A stretch of DNA of 39,636 nucleotides from Methanobacteriota archaeon. Lineage in GTDB: Archaea; Thermoplasmatota; Poseidoniia; Poseidoniales; Thalassarchaeaceae. The stretch spans positions 1 to 39,636 of the forward strand of contig PAOZ01000028.1 in NCBI GenBank assembly GCA_002708695.1, read 5' to 3'. Numbering within the stretch: the stretch's first letter is position 1; every line of letters begins with the position of its first letter. The position numbers were made by a program, and so were the translations under genes. Under the pieces are notes generated by a model, which was given only the letters and a program-made list of their open reading frames with translations, was not told where the DNA came from and made no database searches. Shown here piece after piece: positions 17,102 to 25,238 of the stretch.

Positions 17102-18142
17102 ATGACGCCCTCACCCGAGCCGGTTGTGTTTCAATCAGATATTGAAAGTAAAAAGAAAGGAGGCATTCATCGTCCTATTTTTTCTCCTGTATTTTCTCAA
17201 CAATCTATTGGGGAGATGAAAGTCACGAAAGTCCATTTAATGGTAAATCCTTATTCTGGAAAGAAAAAGGGAGAAAAGGTTGCTAATCAGGCTAAGATTT
17301 TACTCGAAGAGTCAGGAATTCAAGTTGAAGAATACCGTTCTTCTTACCCAGGTCATCTTATTGAACTTGCAGCAAATATTTCTGCAGCAGATGACGATGT
17401 ATTTGCAGTAGTGGGGGGAGATGGAAGTATGTCAGAAGTGTTAACGGGTAGAATGCGAGATGCTGAGAATCGAACTCCCCCTATTGTAGCGTTTATTCCT
17501 GCAGGAACAGGAAATTCACATGCTTATGATTTGAAGATTAAAGGAGTTGAAGATGCAGTTTCCAGAATAATATCTGGTAAAATACAACAATTGGACATCT
17601 CTAGAGTTGTATTAACTGAAGGATTACCCGGCAATGAAAAAGAACAGATGACATGGTATAGCCATAATTTAGTTACTTGGGGATTAGGCATTGATTCCAA
17701 TTTAATTGCTGAAAAAATGAGATTTTTAGGACCAATAAGATATGACGTGGGGATTGTAATTTCGATAATGCTAAATCGCCGCCGTCATGCGAAATTAATC
17801 TTAGATGGGCATGAAATGGATTCTGATTTTACACTATTTCTTATACAAAATACCCAGACTGGGGGTTCAGGACTTCCTTTAGCACCAGGGGCATCAATTG
17901 ATGATGGATTTATGGATATTGGAATATTAAATCGGATGCGCCGTGGGGCTATTTTGAAGGCTTTTGGACTATTGAAGAAAGAGGGAAGACATGTATTTCA
18001 TCCCGAAGTTGCCTATCATAGATTCAAATCATTAAGAATCGAAACACCAACTCCTAGTGCAATTAACATTGATGGAGAAAATATTGGTACCACGCCAATG
18101 GATATGACTGTACTTCCTAGTGCAGTAAAATTACTTGTTTGA
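17102..18142 (+). CDS. Diacylglycerol/sphingosine kinase-like lipid kinase
   Basis: The DAGK catalytic fold (LCB5/YegS group) is clear: VHLMVNPYSGKKKG as first strand and loop, VFAVVGGDGSMSEVL as the ATP-binding GGDG motif, and FIPAGTGNSHAYDL as the third conserved loop. The C-terminal beta domain has LAPGASIDDGFMDI and ends INIDGENIGTTPMDM, also typical. The family phosphorylates a lipid hydroxyl with ATP; in archaea this would concern membrane-lipid precursors, which is inference. The start is uncertain: ATG 17102 adds 38 residues before the domain, ATG 17216 (MKVTKVHL) matches the family's usual beginning, and the track's 17057 start is unlikely. It ends immediately against the stop of the convergent lipoprotein gene. 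Confidence 0.88.
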   Translation: MTPSPEPVVFQSDIESKKKGGIHRPIFSPVFSQQSIGEMKVTKVHLMVNPYSGKKKGEKVANQAKILLEESGIQVEEYRSSYPGHLIELAANISAADDDVFAVVGGDGSMSEVLTGRMRDAENRTPPIVAFIPAGTGNSHAYDLKIKGVEDAVSRIISGKIQQLDISRVVLTEGLPGNEKEQMTWYSHNLVTWGLGIDSNLIAEKMRFLGPIRYDVGIVISIMLNRRRHAKLILDGHEMDSDFTLFLIQNTQTGGSGLPLAPGASIDDGFMDIGILNRMRRGAILKAFGLLKKEGRHVFHPEVAYHRFKSLRIETPTPSAINIDGENIGTTPMDMTVLPSAVKLLV

Positions 18143-19675
18143 TTAGAATGAAAAGTCTGAGAATTCATCATCATCAGAAACACTTGGACCATCTCTAGTT
18201 TGGTATCTTGGTCCTGATTCCTCTGGCTCTTCTTCTATTTCTTCTGGCACCACGTCTTTCTTTACGACTCGTTTCCTTCTAGTTACAGGTGCAGATTTTT
18301 GTTCAGGAATATCTTCGTCAACCTCCGCAATTGTTTGAGAAACATTTGACATTGTCCTCTTAGCACTAGGGCCACTAGACAATGTACTGGAACCGGCACC
18401 AGTTACCCCTCCACCTATTCTTCTAGAAGATGGACCGGAAGAACTGCTTTCTTCTTTAGACATGGCACTTTCCATCACTTCCTTGAGTTTCAGATCCATT
18501 TCTGCTGCTTCTTCTGTTTGAATTACTCCTCGTCCAGTTGTTTTCCCAAGAGATGCTGTTGCTTCTAATCCATCAGGAGCACTTTCTAAAGTGCTAGTTA
18601 CATCGAATTCTTTGATTTCCATTTTCTTTGTTGCGGTATCATCTACAACTTCGATATTTGAAGATGAATCTCCGCTTTTCTCTAATTTTTGAACTTCTTT
18701 TTTGTGCTGTTTTAGTTCTTTATCGACGCCTCCAGCAGCACGGATTTGTTTTTCAGACATTAGAACAGCAGCATTTACGTTGGCTTTCTTTCGAATTTGA
18801 ATTGAACTAAACGTAAAGGCTCCAAATGCTCCAGCCGCACCTCCAATAATCACTAACATTAGATACATAGTTCCTCCCAGTAATGGAATTGAACCAACCG
18901 AATATTCCTCACTTGACGATGCATCATTTCCATCAATTGTCATAGAAGTGACAGCAAAATATGCTCCAAAACTTTCTCTAACTCCTACATTACATTGAGA
19001 TACTGATAATTCAGTAGGTATTCGAATATTCTTTTGATCATGAAGGAAGTATCCTTCTATTGCAATTGGTCTATTCCAATCTAATAGTCCAATCATTCCA
19101 TCTGCAATATTTTCGTTTGTAGGTACGATTCCAATTACAGCCCAACCTCTCTTTGATTGTATATCTTCAAATTCAGATCCAAATTGTCCTTCAGCCATTA
19201 ATGGATCGTCCCAATCATTCCCTCCAATCAAAGGAATATCTTGCTTTGGGTCTAATTCATGTGGCTTTAGGTTCCGCGCATCTTCTATTGACATCATATT
19301 TACTGCAATTGAATATACAGCAGGACCATCGTGATCTGGAAAGGCCTTCCCATTAGCTAACCAACCTTCGATTCTGATTGGGTTCCCTCCATATTCTGAA
19401 CTAGTTACAGATTGTGAAGATTGAGCCATGGTTCCATTTTCACCGTGACATCCAACAGTTCCAAAATATTCTCCGTCTGTCCAACTTTCAGTATATACTG
19501 CCATCTTATCATAAATCTGAATTTCAGTCTTATTTTCTCCTTCCATGTTTAAAAATTCAGCAGAATATTCTCCTTCGCCACTTCCCCATGATGTAACGGG
19601 AGAAGTGCTCAAACATCCCGCCAATGGTAGAAGCAAGATTGCCAGCAACGGTACTATGACGACCCGCCGAGGCAT
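18143..19675 (-). CDS. Lipoprotein-like membrane protein with coiled, low-complexity cytoplasmic tail
   Basis: 510 residues. The N-terminus MPRRVVIVPLLAILLLPLAGC ends in a lipobox, so Cys21 is probably the lipid-anchored first residue of the mature protein. Residues ~22-265 form an exported domain with no recognised family. A membrane segment follows (LLGGTMYLMLVIIGGAAGAFGAF). The cytoplasmic part has a short coiled coil (KELKQHKKEVQKLEKS), then Ser/Gly-rich and acidic sections ending DDDEFSDFSF. Double anchoring by a lipid and a helix is unusual but seems supported. It lies between tRNA-Ser upstream and the convergent lipid-kinase gene. Function unknown. Confidence 0.8.
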   Translation of the reverse strand: MPRRVVIVPLLAILLLPLAGCLSTSPVTSWGSGEGEYSAEFLNMEGENKTEIQIYDKMAVYTESWTDGEYFGTVGCHGENGTMAQSSQSVTSSEYGGNPIRIEGWLANGKAFPDHDGPAVYSIAVNMMSIEDARNLKPHELDPKQDIPLIGGNDWDDPLMAEGQFGSEFEDIQSKRGWAVIGIVPTNENIADGMIGLLDWNRPIAIEGYFLHDQKNIRIPTELSVSQCNVGVRESFGAYFAVTSMTIDGNDASSSEEYSVGSIPLLGGTMYLMLVIIGGAAGAFGAFTFSSIQIRKKANVNAAVLMSEKQIRAAGGVDKELKQHKKEVQKLEKSGDSSSNIEVVDDTATKKMEIKEFDVTSTLESAPDGLEATASLGKTTGRGVIQTEEAAEMDLKLKEVMESAMSKEESSSSGPSSRRIGGGVTGAGSSTLSSGPSAKRTMSNVSQTIAEVDEDIPEQKSAPVTRRKRVVKKDVVPEEIEEEPEESGPRYQTRDGPSVSDDDEFSDFSF

Positions 19676-19722
19676 GACCCTCGAGCATCATTGTTGTTCA
19701 ATACCTTTCCGTGTTGGTTAGG

Positions 19723-19808
19723 TGGCGCTGACGGAGAGATTCGAACTCCCGAGTCCGAGGGACACCGGATTTCAAATCCGGCGCAATACCAGGCTATGCG
19801 ACGTCAGC
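19723..19808 (-). tRNA. tRNA-Ser (anticodon TGA), 3' CCA encoded
   Basis: On the minus strand the acceptor arms GCTGACG and CGTCAGC pair. The anticodon hairpin is CCGGA-TTTGAAA-TCCGG, placing TGA at 34-36. A long variable arm (TGTCCCTCGGACTCGGGA region) and the T-loop TTCGAAT identify a class II serine tRNA. Discriminator G is followed by CCA. Without CCA the gene is 19726-19808. It lies 44 bp downstream of the cytochrome oxidase operon on the same strand. Confidence 0.95.
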
Positions 19809-19852
19809 AATACTCCGACGAGAGGCTTGGTAGATTTCACGCTTTGTACTAA

Positions 19853-20212
19853 TTATAGCCAACTAGGTGGTCTACACCACGCGGGCAAATCAGTTGGAGC
19901 GCCTGGACTAGTCAACCCAATGAAGAAAATCATTACAATAATGAAGAATGCAGGGAAAAGAGCAGTCATAGTCAATATCTTTGAATCTGCATCGCCGTAA
20001 AGGTGCATGAAAATTGCAGCGATCATTATGAATTTAGGAATTCCAATACCCCAAAGTATTCCAAAAGTCAATTGTTTTTCTGTTGCACCAATACTCTCAG
20101 CAAAGGCAGAAAGATCTACTCCAACGGCTCCAACCTCAATTGCAGTAAGAATCATCAAACCATAGAAATTCATCCAGTAGGGGTCCTTTCCAAAAATCTT
20201 GTAATGCGCCAT
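19853..20212 (-). CDS. coxD: Cytochrome c oxidase subunit IV (small, three-helix)
   Basis: 119 residues from ATG 20212. The track's GTG at 20224 is less likely because it sits inside the Shine-Dalgarno sequence GAGGTGAT that fits ATG 20212. Three membrane helices are visible: WMNFYGLMILTAIEVGAV, FGILWGIGIPKFIMIAAIFMHL and LFPAFFIIVMIFFIGL. The first-helix LTAIEVG and second-helix KFIMIAAIFMHLYGD match the prokaryotic subunit IV (caa3-type) family, which stabilises the oxidase. It is the last gene of the operon and follows subunit III by about 14 bases. A loop with proline and tryptophan ends the protein. Confidence 0.85.
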   Translation of the reverse strand: MAHYKIFGKDPYWMNFYGLMILTAIEVGAVGVDLSAFAESIGATEKQLTFGILWGIGIPKFIMIAAIFMHLYGDADSKILTMTALFPAFFIIVMIFFIGLTSPGAPTDLPAWCRPPSWL

Positions 20213-20225
20213 ATTTCTAATCACC

Positions 20226-21371
20226 TCAATACAGATAGAAGAATGGGAATACTAGTACCCAAACCAAGTCAACAAAGTGCCAGTACAGACCGAAGTACTC
20301 TATCGATACCGCATTCGAAGGTCCGTAACCTCCTCTTAATGCCTTGAAGGTCATGTACGATAAGCCTACCATGCCAGCGAATACGTGGACACCGTGAGTT
20401 CCTGTTGTGACATAGAAAGTCGATGCACTGACGCGAATGTCTGCCATCATCATGCCCCCAGGATGAGCTCCAGATTCCAACATTGCGTAGAGTGCACTGT
20501 CTGTAGGAATATCATGGCCACCATGATATGAGGTGTCGTAGTGGTAGTTTGTGTATGCATTGGCATGAATTGTATAGCCTTCAGCGAAGAGTGACTTAAT
20601 TTCGGAATGTCCATGATTTAGATCCGTTAGTGGACCTGGTGTGGGGAATCCAACGAACCACTCAATCAATTTGAGTGTTAGGAAGAGAGTTGCTAGGAAG
20701 AGGGTTGAACCGAGGTAAATTCCAACCTTTCGGCTACGGTGTGCATCCACATTTGCTGTCTCGATGTCATACTTCTTTGCATATTTCTTATTACTCATCT
20801 TTGCAGTCTTAAGGGCTAGCACGATTGTGAACGATGAAACGATTAGTGCAAAGGTGTTTACTGCTCCTGGTGCGAGGTGGAACCAACTGCTTGCAATAAG
20901 GTGCGCAGCAGGTTCAAAACAGTTTACAGTGGTCCCTTCTACCCATTCACCCGAAAGGAAAACATCCTCACAGTTAGGTATTCCAAGGCGATATCGAATG
21001 TAGGTGCTGAACAAACTTGTAAACACCATCATCTCAGACATTAAGAAAATCCACATTGCTACTTTACGTAGGTCGATATTTCGGAATGGAGCTCCTACAC
21101 CTTGAGGTTCATATACTCCATCGAATGACATATCTTGACGCCACCAAATGATTAGCCCAATTGTAATGATGATGAATCCTAGCATTACTCCAGCCATGGA
21201 GCTAATATTTTCCAATCCACCCATTACGAAGATGTTCGCAAATGCATAGAGAAATACTCCAAATCCAATACTCATTACCAATGGTGCAAATGAATTGTGA
21301 GGTGCTCCATGACTCCAATCGTGTGGCCCCCAAGGCTCTATGTGATGTTCATGTCCATGATCTCCGCTCAA
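20226..21371 (-). CDS. coxC: Cytochrome c oxidase subunit III
   Basis: 381 residues, longer than the ~260 of many bacterial subunits because of a His-rich start (GDHGHEHHIEPWGPHDW) and a large insert between late helices (around 230-300). Family landmarks are AMWIFLMSEMMVFTSLFSTYIRYR, HLAPGAVNTFALIVSSFTI, TFYVTTGTHGVHVFAGMVGL and the C-terminal GLYWHFVDLVWVLVFPFFYLY. It has about seven membrane helices. The start is TTG at 21371, overlapping the subunit I stop as TTGA and preceded by GGAGGTGA, so coupled translation is likely. The subunit binds lipids and supports proton uptake in the oxidase. Confidence 0.94.
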   Translation of the reverse strand: MSGDHGHEHHIEPWGPHDWSHGAPHNSFAPLVMSIGFGVFLYAFANIFVMGGLENISSMAGVMLGFIIITIGLIIWWRQDMSFDGVYEPQGVGAPFRNIDLRKVAMWIFLMSEMMVFTSLFSTYIRYRLGIPNCEDVFLSGEWVEGTTVNCFEPAAHLIASSWFHLAPGAVNTFALIVSSFTIVLALKTAKMSNKKYAKKYDIETANVDAHRSRKVGIYLGSTLFLATLFLTLKLIEWFVGFPTPGPLTDLNHGHSEIKSLFAEGYTIHANAYTNYHYDTSYHGGHDIPTDSALYAMLESGAHPGGMMMADIRVSASTFYVTTGTHGVHVFAGMVGLSYMTFKALRGGYGPSNAVSIEYFGLYWHFVDLVWVLVFPFFYLY

Positions 21372-23758
21372 TGACTCACCTCCGAATCATCTTCAGGAAC
21401 CATTAATCCGGCAAACCATTTTGTAAATCCTCCTGGTTCCGATTCATGATATTCGTTGGCATCATGTAGAACTGGTAGGTTGTGAGGATCGAATGACGGT
21501 GTAGGGGGTGGAGAGGTACACATCCATTCAAACGACCATCCTCCCCAAGGATCTGCAGGAGCTTTTTTACCAGAAATTATTGTCTTAATCATATTTCCAA
21601 TAAGAATGAAATTAGAAAAGAAGAATAGGAAAGCAGAGACTGAAATGAATAAATTCCAATCAGCCATTTCTGCAGGGATGTTTGTGTATTCGTCTACACT
21701 TACAAACCAAGTGTGATGTCTTCTGGCCATACCCATTACTCCGAGTTTGTGCATTGGCCAGAAAATTCCATTAAAGGAAATAAATGCAGTTAGGAAGTGA
21801 AGTAATCCCCATTTTTCATCCATCATTTTACCCGACATTTTCGGGAACCAGTAGTATATTCCTGAGAACATCCCGAAGACAGTACCTCCAACGAATACAT
21901 AGTGGAAATGTGCTACTACGAAGTATGTCTCATGTAGGTGGGTATCCATAGCTAATGAAGGGAAGAACATACCACTAATTCCTCCTAGAGTGAAAGTAAC
22001 CAAGAACCCTAATGCCCAAAGAGTATGTGTTCGATATATTAGAGATCCTTTATGCATGGTCTTCAGCCAATTGAATATTTTTATTCCAGTTGGAACAGCA
22101 ACCAACATTGTTGTTAGCATAGTTACAAATCTTAGAGTAGGAGACATTCCAGAAGTAAACATATGATGACCATACACAATGAATGCTACAATGCCAATAC
22201 CTGCCATAGCATAAACCATTGAGCGGTAACCAAATACAGAACGTCTAGCCGAAGTGGCAATTACTTCAGATATAATTCCAAATGCAGGTACAATTACCAC
22301 ATAGACTTCTGGATGGCCGAAATACCAGAATAAGTGACTCCAAAGCAAAGGGTCACCTCCCGAAGCCACATAATAGAAAGCAGTACCAATAGTACGATCT
22401 AGGTATACTTGAATCAATCCAACTCCCCAAGCAGGTATGGAAATGAATAGCATTAGGTTGGCTACAAAAATAGACCATGTGAATAGTGGCATTTGCATCC
22501 AACCCATTGTAGGGGCTCTCATTGCACAAATTGTGGTAAGGAAGTTAATTCCAGTTAAGGTAGATGAAGCAACCAACATTATTTGTCCTGCTACCCACAT
22601 TGTTGTACCTGTGTGTGCTGTTTCCGAAACAATATATGGTGCATAACCTGTCCATCCAGTGTCTGCAGCAGCACCACTAAAAATGCCTGTGAAGATGAGT
22701 AAAGCACCTACAGGTTGAAGCCAAAATGACATTGCATTGATTCTTGGAAGTGCCAAATCAGCAGCACCTATTTGCAATGGAATTAACCAATTCGCAAATC
22801 CGTTAATTAATGGCATAGCTGCAAGGAAAATCATTACCGTCCCATGCATTGTAAAGAATTGATTGTATTGATCCTGAGTTAAGAAATCATTACCTGGAAC
22901 TGCAAGTTGAACTCGAATAATCATTGCCATTATTCCACCAATTCCTAGGAAGAAGAAACCAGCTAGGAAGTAAAGAGTACCCACCTTTTTATGATCTGTA
23001 GTTGTTAACCATCCAGTAATCCAAGGTGCGAAAGACTCCCAATTAAATCCATCAGGATTTGCCCGATAAAAAGTATAGAGGAGAACTGCACCTAGTAGTA
23101 CTCCTGAGACGATAATCAGAGTAGCAAGTACCACAAATGGGTCTGCCGGTTCAAGAGGTTCAGCGACTATACCTGAAGAAGGCCCTGAAACTGAAACAGA
23201 CATCGTATTCCATTTATCATCAGCAGAAGCAGCCCCATCTCCATTAACTGAATTTACGGCTAGATTAAATGTAGTTGAACCACTTTCTGGAGAAGTCCAA
23301 TTGACTGTCCATGAAGTAAAGTCGTTACCACTTGTAATAGGTTCTCCACCAGCTTCAACTGAATCATGAATCCCATTATTGTCTTCATCATCATCGATTC
23401 CATTGTGAACTGCCTCTCCATTTTCTATCTTGACCCTCTCGTCTACGGCAGCTAGAGTTCCAGATGAAACTGCGAGATTGAATCCCCCTAAATTAAATGG
23501 AGCAGCATCAGTTCCAGACGGGCCTCCTGTGAATGATACAGTTAGGGTGTATGTTGTACTAGCATTGAATGTGCTTGGAAGACCTGTAATGGATGGAGTA
23601 ACTCCCGAATCAGGAATGGCTCCATGGCAAATACAACCCTTTTCAGATTGTCCAGCGATTCCTGAAGGCAGAGAATCTGCTTCTGGTGCTAAATTTAATG
23701 CAAGCCCGATAATGACGAATATTGCAAAAGTCTGAATTAATGACCTTTTATTCATCAT
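21368..23758 (-). CDS. coxA: Cytochrome c oxidase subunit I with extra exported N-terminal CxCH domain
   Basis: 796 residues against the usual ~530-560. Residues 1-30 are a signal peptide. A beta-sandwich domain (30-200) starts with KGCICHGAIPDSG and contains a calcium-loop-like DDDEDNNGIHD. A membrane segment (VVLATLIIVSGVLLGAVLLYTF, ~208-229) then leads to a complete subunit I core from ~250. The core has the haem ligand in FFTMHGTVMIFLA (~302), GHPEVYVVIVPAFG with the CuB histidine and its tyrosine (~482), GHHMFTSGMSP with two CuB histidines (~528), and VAHFHYVFVGG with both haem histidines (~614). It reduces oxygen to water and pumps protons as an A-type oxidase. GAGGTGAG lies before the ATG. 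The N-terminal domain resembles the choice-of-anchor V/Reeler-like group; that assignment is tentative. Confidence 0.95.
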   Translation of the reverse strand: MMNKRSLIQTFAIFVIIGLALNLAPEADSLPSGIAGQSEKGCICHGAIPDSGVTPSITGLPSTFNASTTYTLTVSFTGGPSGTDAAPFNLGGFNLAVSSGTLAAVDERVKIENGEAVHNGIDDDEDNNGIHDSVEAGGEPITSGNDFTSWTVNWTSPESGSTTFNLAVNSVNGDGAASADDKWNTMSVSVSGPSSGIVAEPLEPADPFVVLATLIIVSGVLLGAVLLYTFYRANPDGFNWESFAPWITGWLTTTDHKKVGTLYFLAGFFFLGIGGIMAMIIRVQLAVPGNDFLTQDQYNQFFTMHGTVMIFLAAMPLINGFANWLIPLQIGAADLALPRINAMSFWLQPVGALLIFTGIFSGAAADTGWTGYAPYIVSETAHTGTTMWVAGQIMLVASSTLTGINFLTTICAMRAPTMGWMQMPLFTWSIFVANLMLFISIPAWGVGLIQVYLDRTIGTAFYYVASGGDPLLWSHLFWYFGHPEVYVVIVPAFGIISEVIATSARRSVFGYRSMVYAMAGIGIVAFIVYGHHMFTSGMSPTLRFVTMLTTMLVAVPTGIKIFNWLKTMHKGSLIYRTHTLWALGFLVTFTLGGISGMFFPSLAMDTHLHETYFVVAHFHYVFVGGTVFGMFSGIYYWFPKMSGKMMDEKWGLLHFLTAFISFNGIFWPMHKLGVMGMARRHHTWFVSVDEYTNIPAEMADWNLFISVSAFLFFFSNFILIGNMIKTIISGKKAPADPWGGWSFEWMCTSPPPTPSFDPHNLPVLHDANEYHESEPGGFTKWFAGLMVPEDDSEVSH

Positions 23759-23767
23759 TTTCTCACC

Positions 23768-24490
23768 TCAATTAACAACCGTTACTATTGCAGACATGTA
23801 AGCATGATTATCACCACAATATTCGGTACAAAGAATTAGTGAAGACTCACCTTGATCTCCTCCACAATTTGATGTTTCACAAGTAGGAGCAATCCACATA
23901 GCAGTTTCTAATCCAGGAACTGTATCTTCCTTAACACCAAATTTCACGAACCAAGGTGCATGAGTCACATCTTCTGAAGTTAGATTAGCGAGGTAATATT
24001 CACCCTGTTTTAATTTCAAAACAGGAACCATTGTTCCATTAAGATCTTGATATTCAGAAGAGTCACAAATTTCAGCATCTAAATTTCCACAGTCAAAAAT
24101 CCAAAACCATTGTTGTCCAATAATTGAAATTGTATGATAGCATTTGTTTGGATCGTGCCCATCGGTGCCGCATTCTAGTCCATACTTGCTGTCAGGGTCA
24201 TCAGGATCTGCCCAAACCTCGTTAATTGGCCCCCATGAATAATAGGTAAGCCAAACAATTAGGATAAATGGAACAATTGTCCAAGCGAGTTCTAATTTCA
24301 GGTCGTCATTATGTTTGGGAAACACACCAACTTTGATTCCATCGATGTCTTCCCAATCATCATCTCCGTCTTTAGATCGATAAACAAGTGAATGGTGTGC
24401 AAGCCAAAGAAAGGTGAATGCTCCAACGATAGCGGACCACATTTCATAGTGGTTCCAAAGCCCATCAAATGTCGCACTGGCTATACCCAT
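23768..24490 (-). CDS. coxB: Cytochrome c oxidase subunit II (CuA protein)
   Basis: 240 residues and first gene of the oxidase operon. It has two membrane helices (IVGAFTFLWLAHHSLVY and LELAWTIVPFILIVWLTYYSW), then the periplasm-facing cupredoxin domain. The CuA ligands are all visible: the first histidine in VTHAPWFVKFGVKEDTVPG (~174) and CTEYCGDNHAYM (~222-233), providing two cysteines, a glutamate carbonyl, a histidine and a methionine. The domain also contains a cysteine-rich insert (LECGTDGHDPNKC and CETSNCGG). It takes electrons from the donor and passes them to subunit I. The gene reads divergently from the TOPRIM gene across a ~238-bp spacer that should hold the operon promoter. Confidence 0.95.
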   Translation of the reverse strand: MGIASATFDGLWNHYEMWSAIVGAFTFLWLAHHSLVYRSKDGDDDWEDIDGIKVGVFPKHNDDLKLELAWTIVPFILIVWLTYYSWGPINEVWADPDDPDSKYGLECGTDGHDPNKCYHTISIIGQQWFWIFDCGNLDAEICDSSEYQDLNGTMVPVLKLKQGEYYLANLTSEDVTHAPWFVKFGVKEDTVPGLETAMWIAPTCETSNCGGDQGESSLILCTEYCGDNHAYMSAIVTVVN

Positions 24491-24728
24491 CTCTAGCCCC
24501 TAGCCTGTTCGTTTAGACTCCCGTTGATAAGCATTCGTGGTTCAGTTCGTAAGAATTACTTGACTGATAATAATGAGATAATGTCAATTGTTTGAAATTA
24601 TGGGTCAAAATTTTTGAAACATGTATTTAATAGATAAACTTCCTTTATTTGTCTTTATTCGGGGGCTTCTATGTTGCAATATCTATTGTGTTTTTTTGAA
24701 TCTCATCTTCTTAGGGGAGTGTTTTCAG
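24491..24728. promoter_or_regulatory. Divergent spacer between coxB and the TOPRIM gene
   Basis: This is the longest non-coding stretch in the window, 238 bp and AT-rich. On the plus strand catgtatttaatagat (24619-24634) is a candidate archaeal TATA element ~100 bases before the TOPRIM start. On the minus strand, an AT-rich stretch upstream of coxB (around 24555-24590) could serve the oxidase operon. No clear operator palindrome was found. A short upstream frame from 24621 is in phase with TOPRIM but is rich in Leu/Phe/Cys and looks non-coding. Confidence 0.4.
24714..24719 (+). promoter_or_regulatory. Shine-Dalgarno site deciding the TOPRIM GTG start
   Basis: The run ggggag lies nine bases before GTG 24729. 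This favours that start over the track's ATG at 24621, which would add 36 hydrophobic residues unlike any TOPRIM N-terminus. Confidence 0.6.
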
Positions 24729-25232
24729 GTGCCGAATAGATATGAACGCCGAATTAAAATTAGTTTCACATCTTCCTTATTTCATTCTGCCAGAGCTCTT
24801 GCTCAAGCTAGATTTCGAAATAGACATCCAGTTAATGGAGGATCCGGATGCCCGGTAATCGTTGAAGGGAGAAGAGACATGGAGACATTGAGAGCATTGG
24901 GATTTGAAGGGCCGATTGAACTTGTGAACAGAGGATGGGGTCAAAGTAGGTTAATTGCGCATTTATACGATTTATACGGACGCAAAAATCCCGTTGATGG
25001 TGGCCCTGCTGTTATGTTAATGATGGATTGGGATAGAACCGGCATCAAAATCCATCAAAATTTACTTGGTAGAATGAGAAGTTTAGACATGATGATTGAT
25101 GAATCAACGAGGAAGACATTGATGCGTACGGTGGAATTGAAAGCACCTACAATAGAAGGTCTGAAGAATTTAGTTGATGATTTAGTTCCTCTAATTAATT
25201 TAGAAGACCCACCTTCAGATATTGTATTCTGA
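24729..25232 (+). CDS. Stand-alone TOPRIM domain protein
   Basis: 167 residues from GTG 24729 (VPNRYERRIKISF). After ~40 basic helical residues the TOPRIM fold appears: CPVIVEGRRDMETLRALGF near 43-60 with the catalytic glutamate, and MLMMDWDRTG near 98-107, where DWD is the metal-binding DxD. TOPRIM domains occur in primases, topoisomerases, OLD nucleases and RNase M5. Small archaeal stand-alone versions are usually uncharacterised and thought to be nucleases acting on RNA or DNA. No other catalytic domain is attached. It ends six bases before the stop of the convergent SNF2 gene. Confidence 0.85.
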   Translation: MPNRYERRIKISFTSSLFHSARALAQARFRNRHPVNGGSGCPVIVEGRRDMETLRALGFEGPIELVNRGWGQSRLIAHLYDLYGRKNPVDGGPAVMLMMDWDRTGIKIHQNLLGRMRSLDMMIDESTRKTLMRTVELKAPTIEGLKNLVDDLVPLINLEDPPSDIVF

Positions 25233-25238
25233 ATTTAA

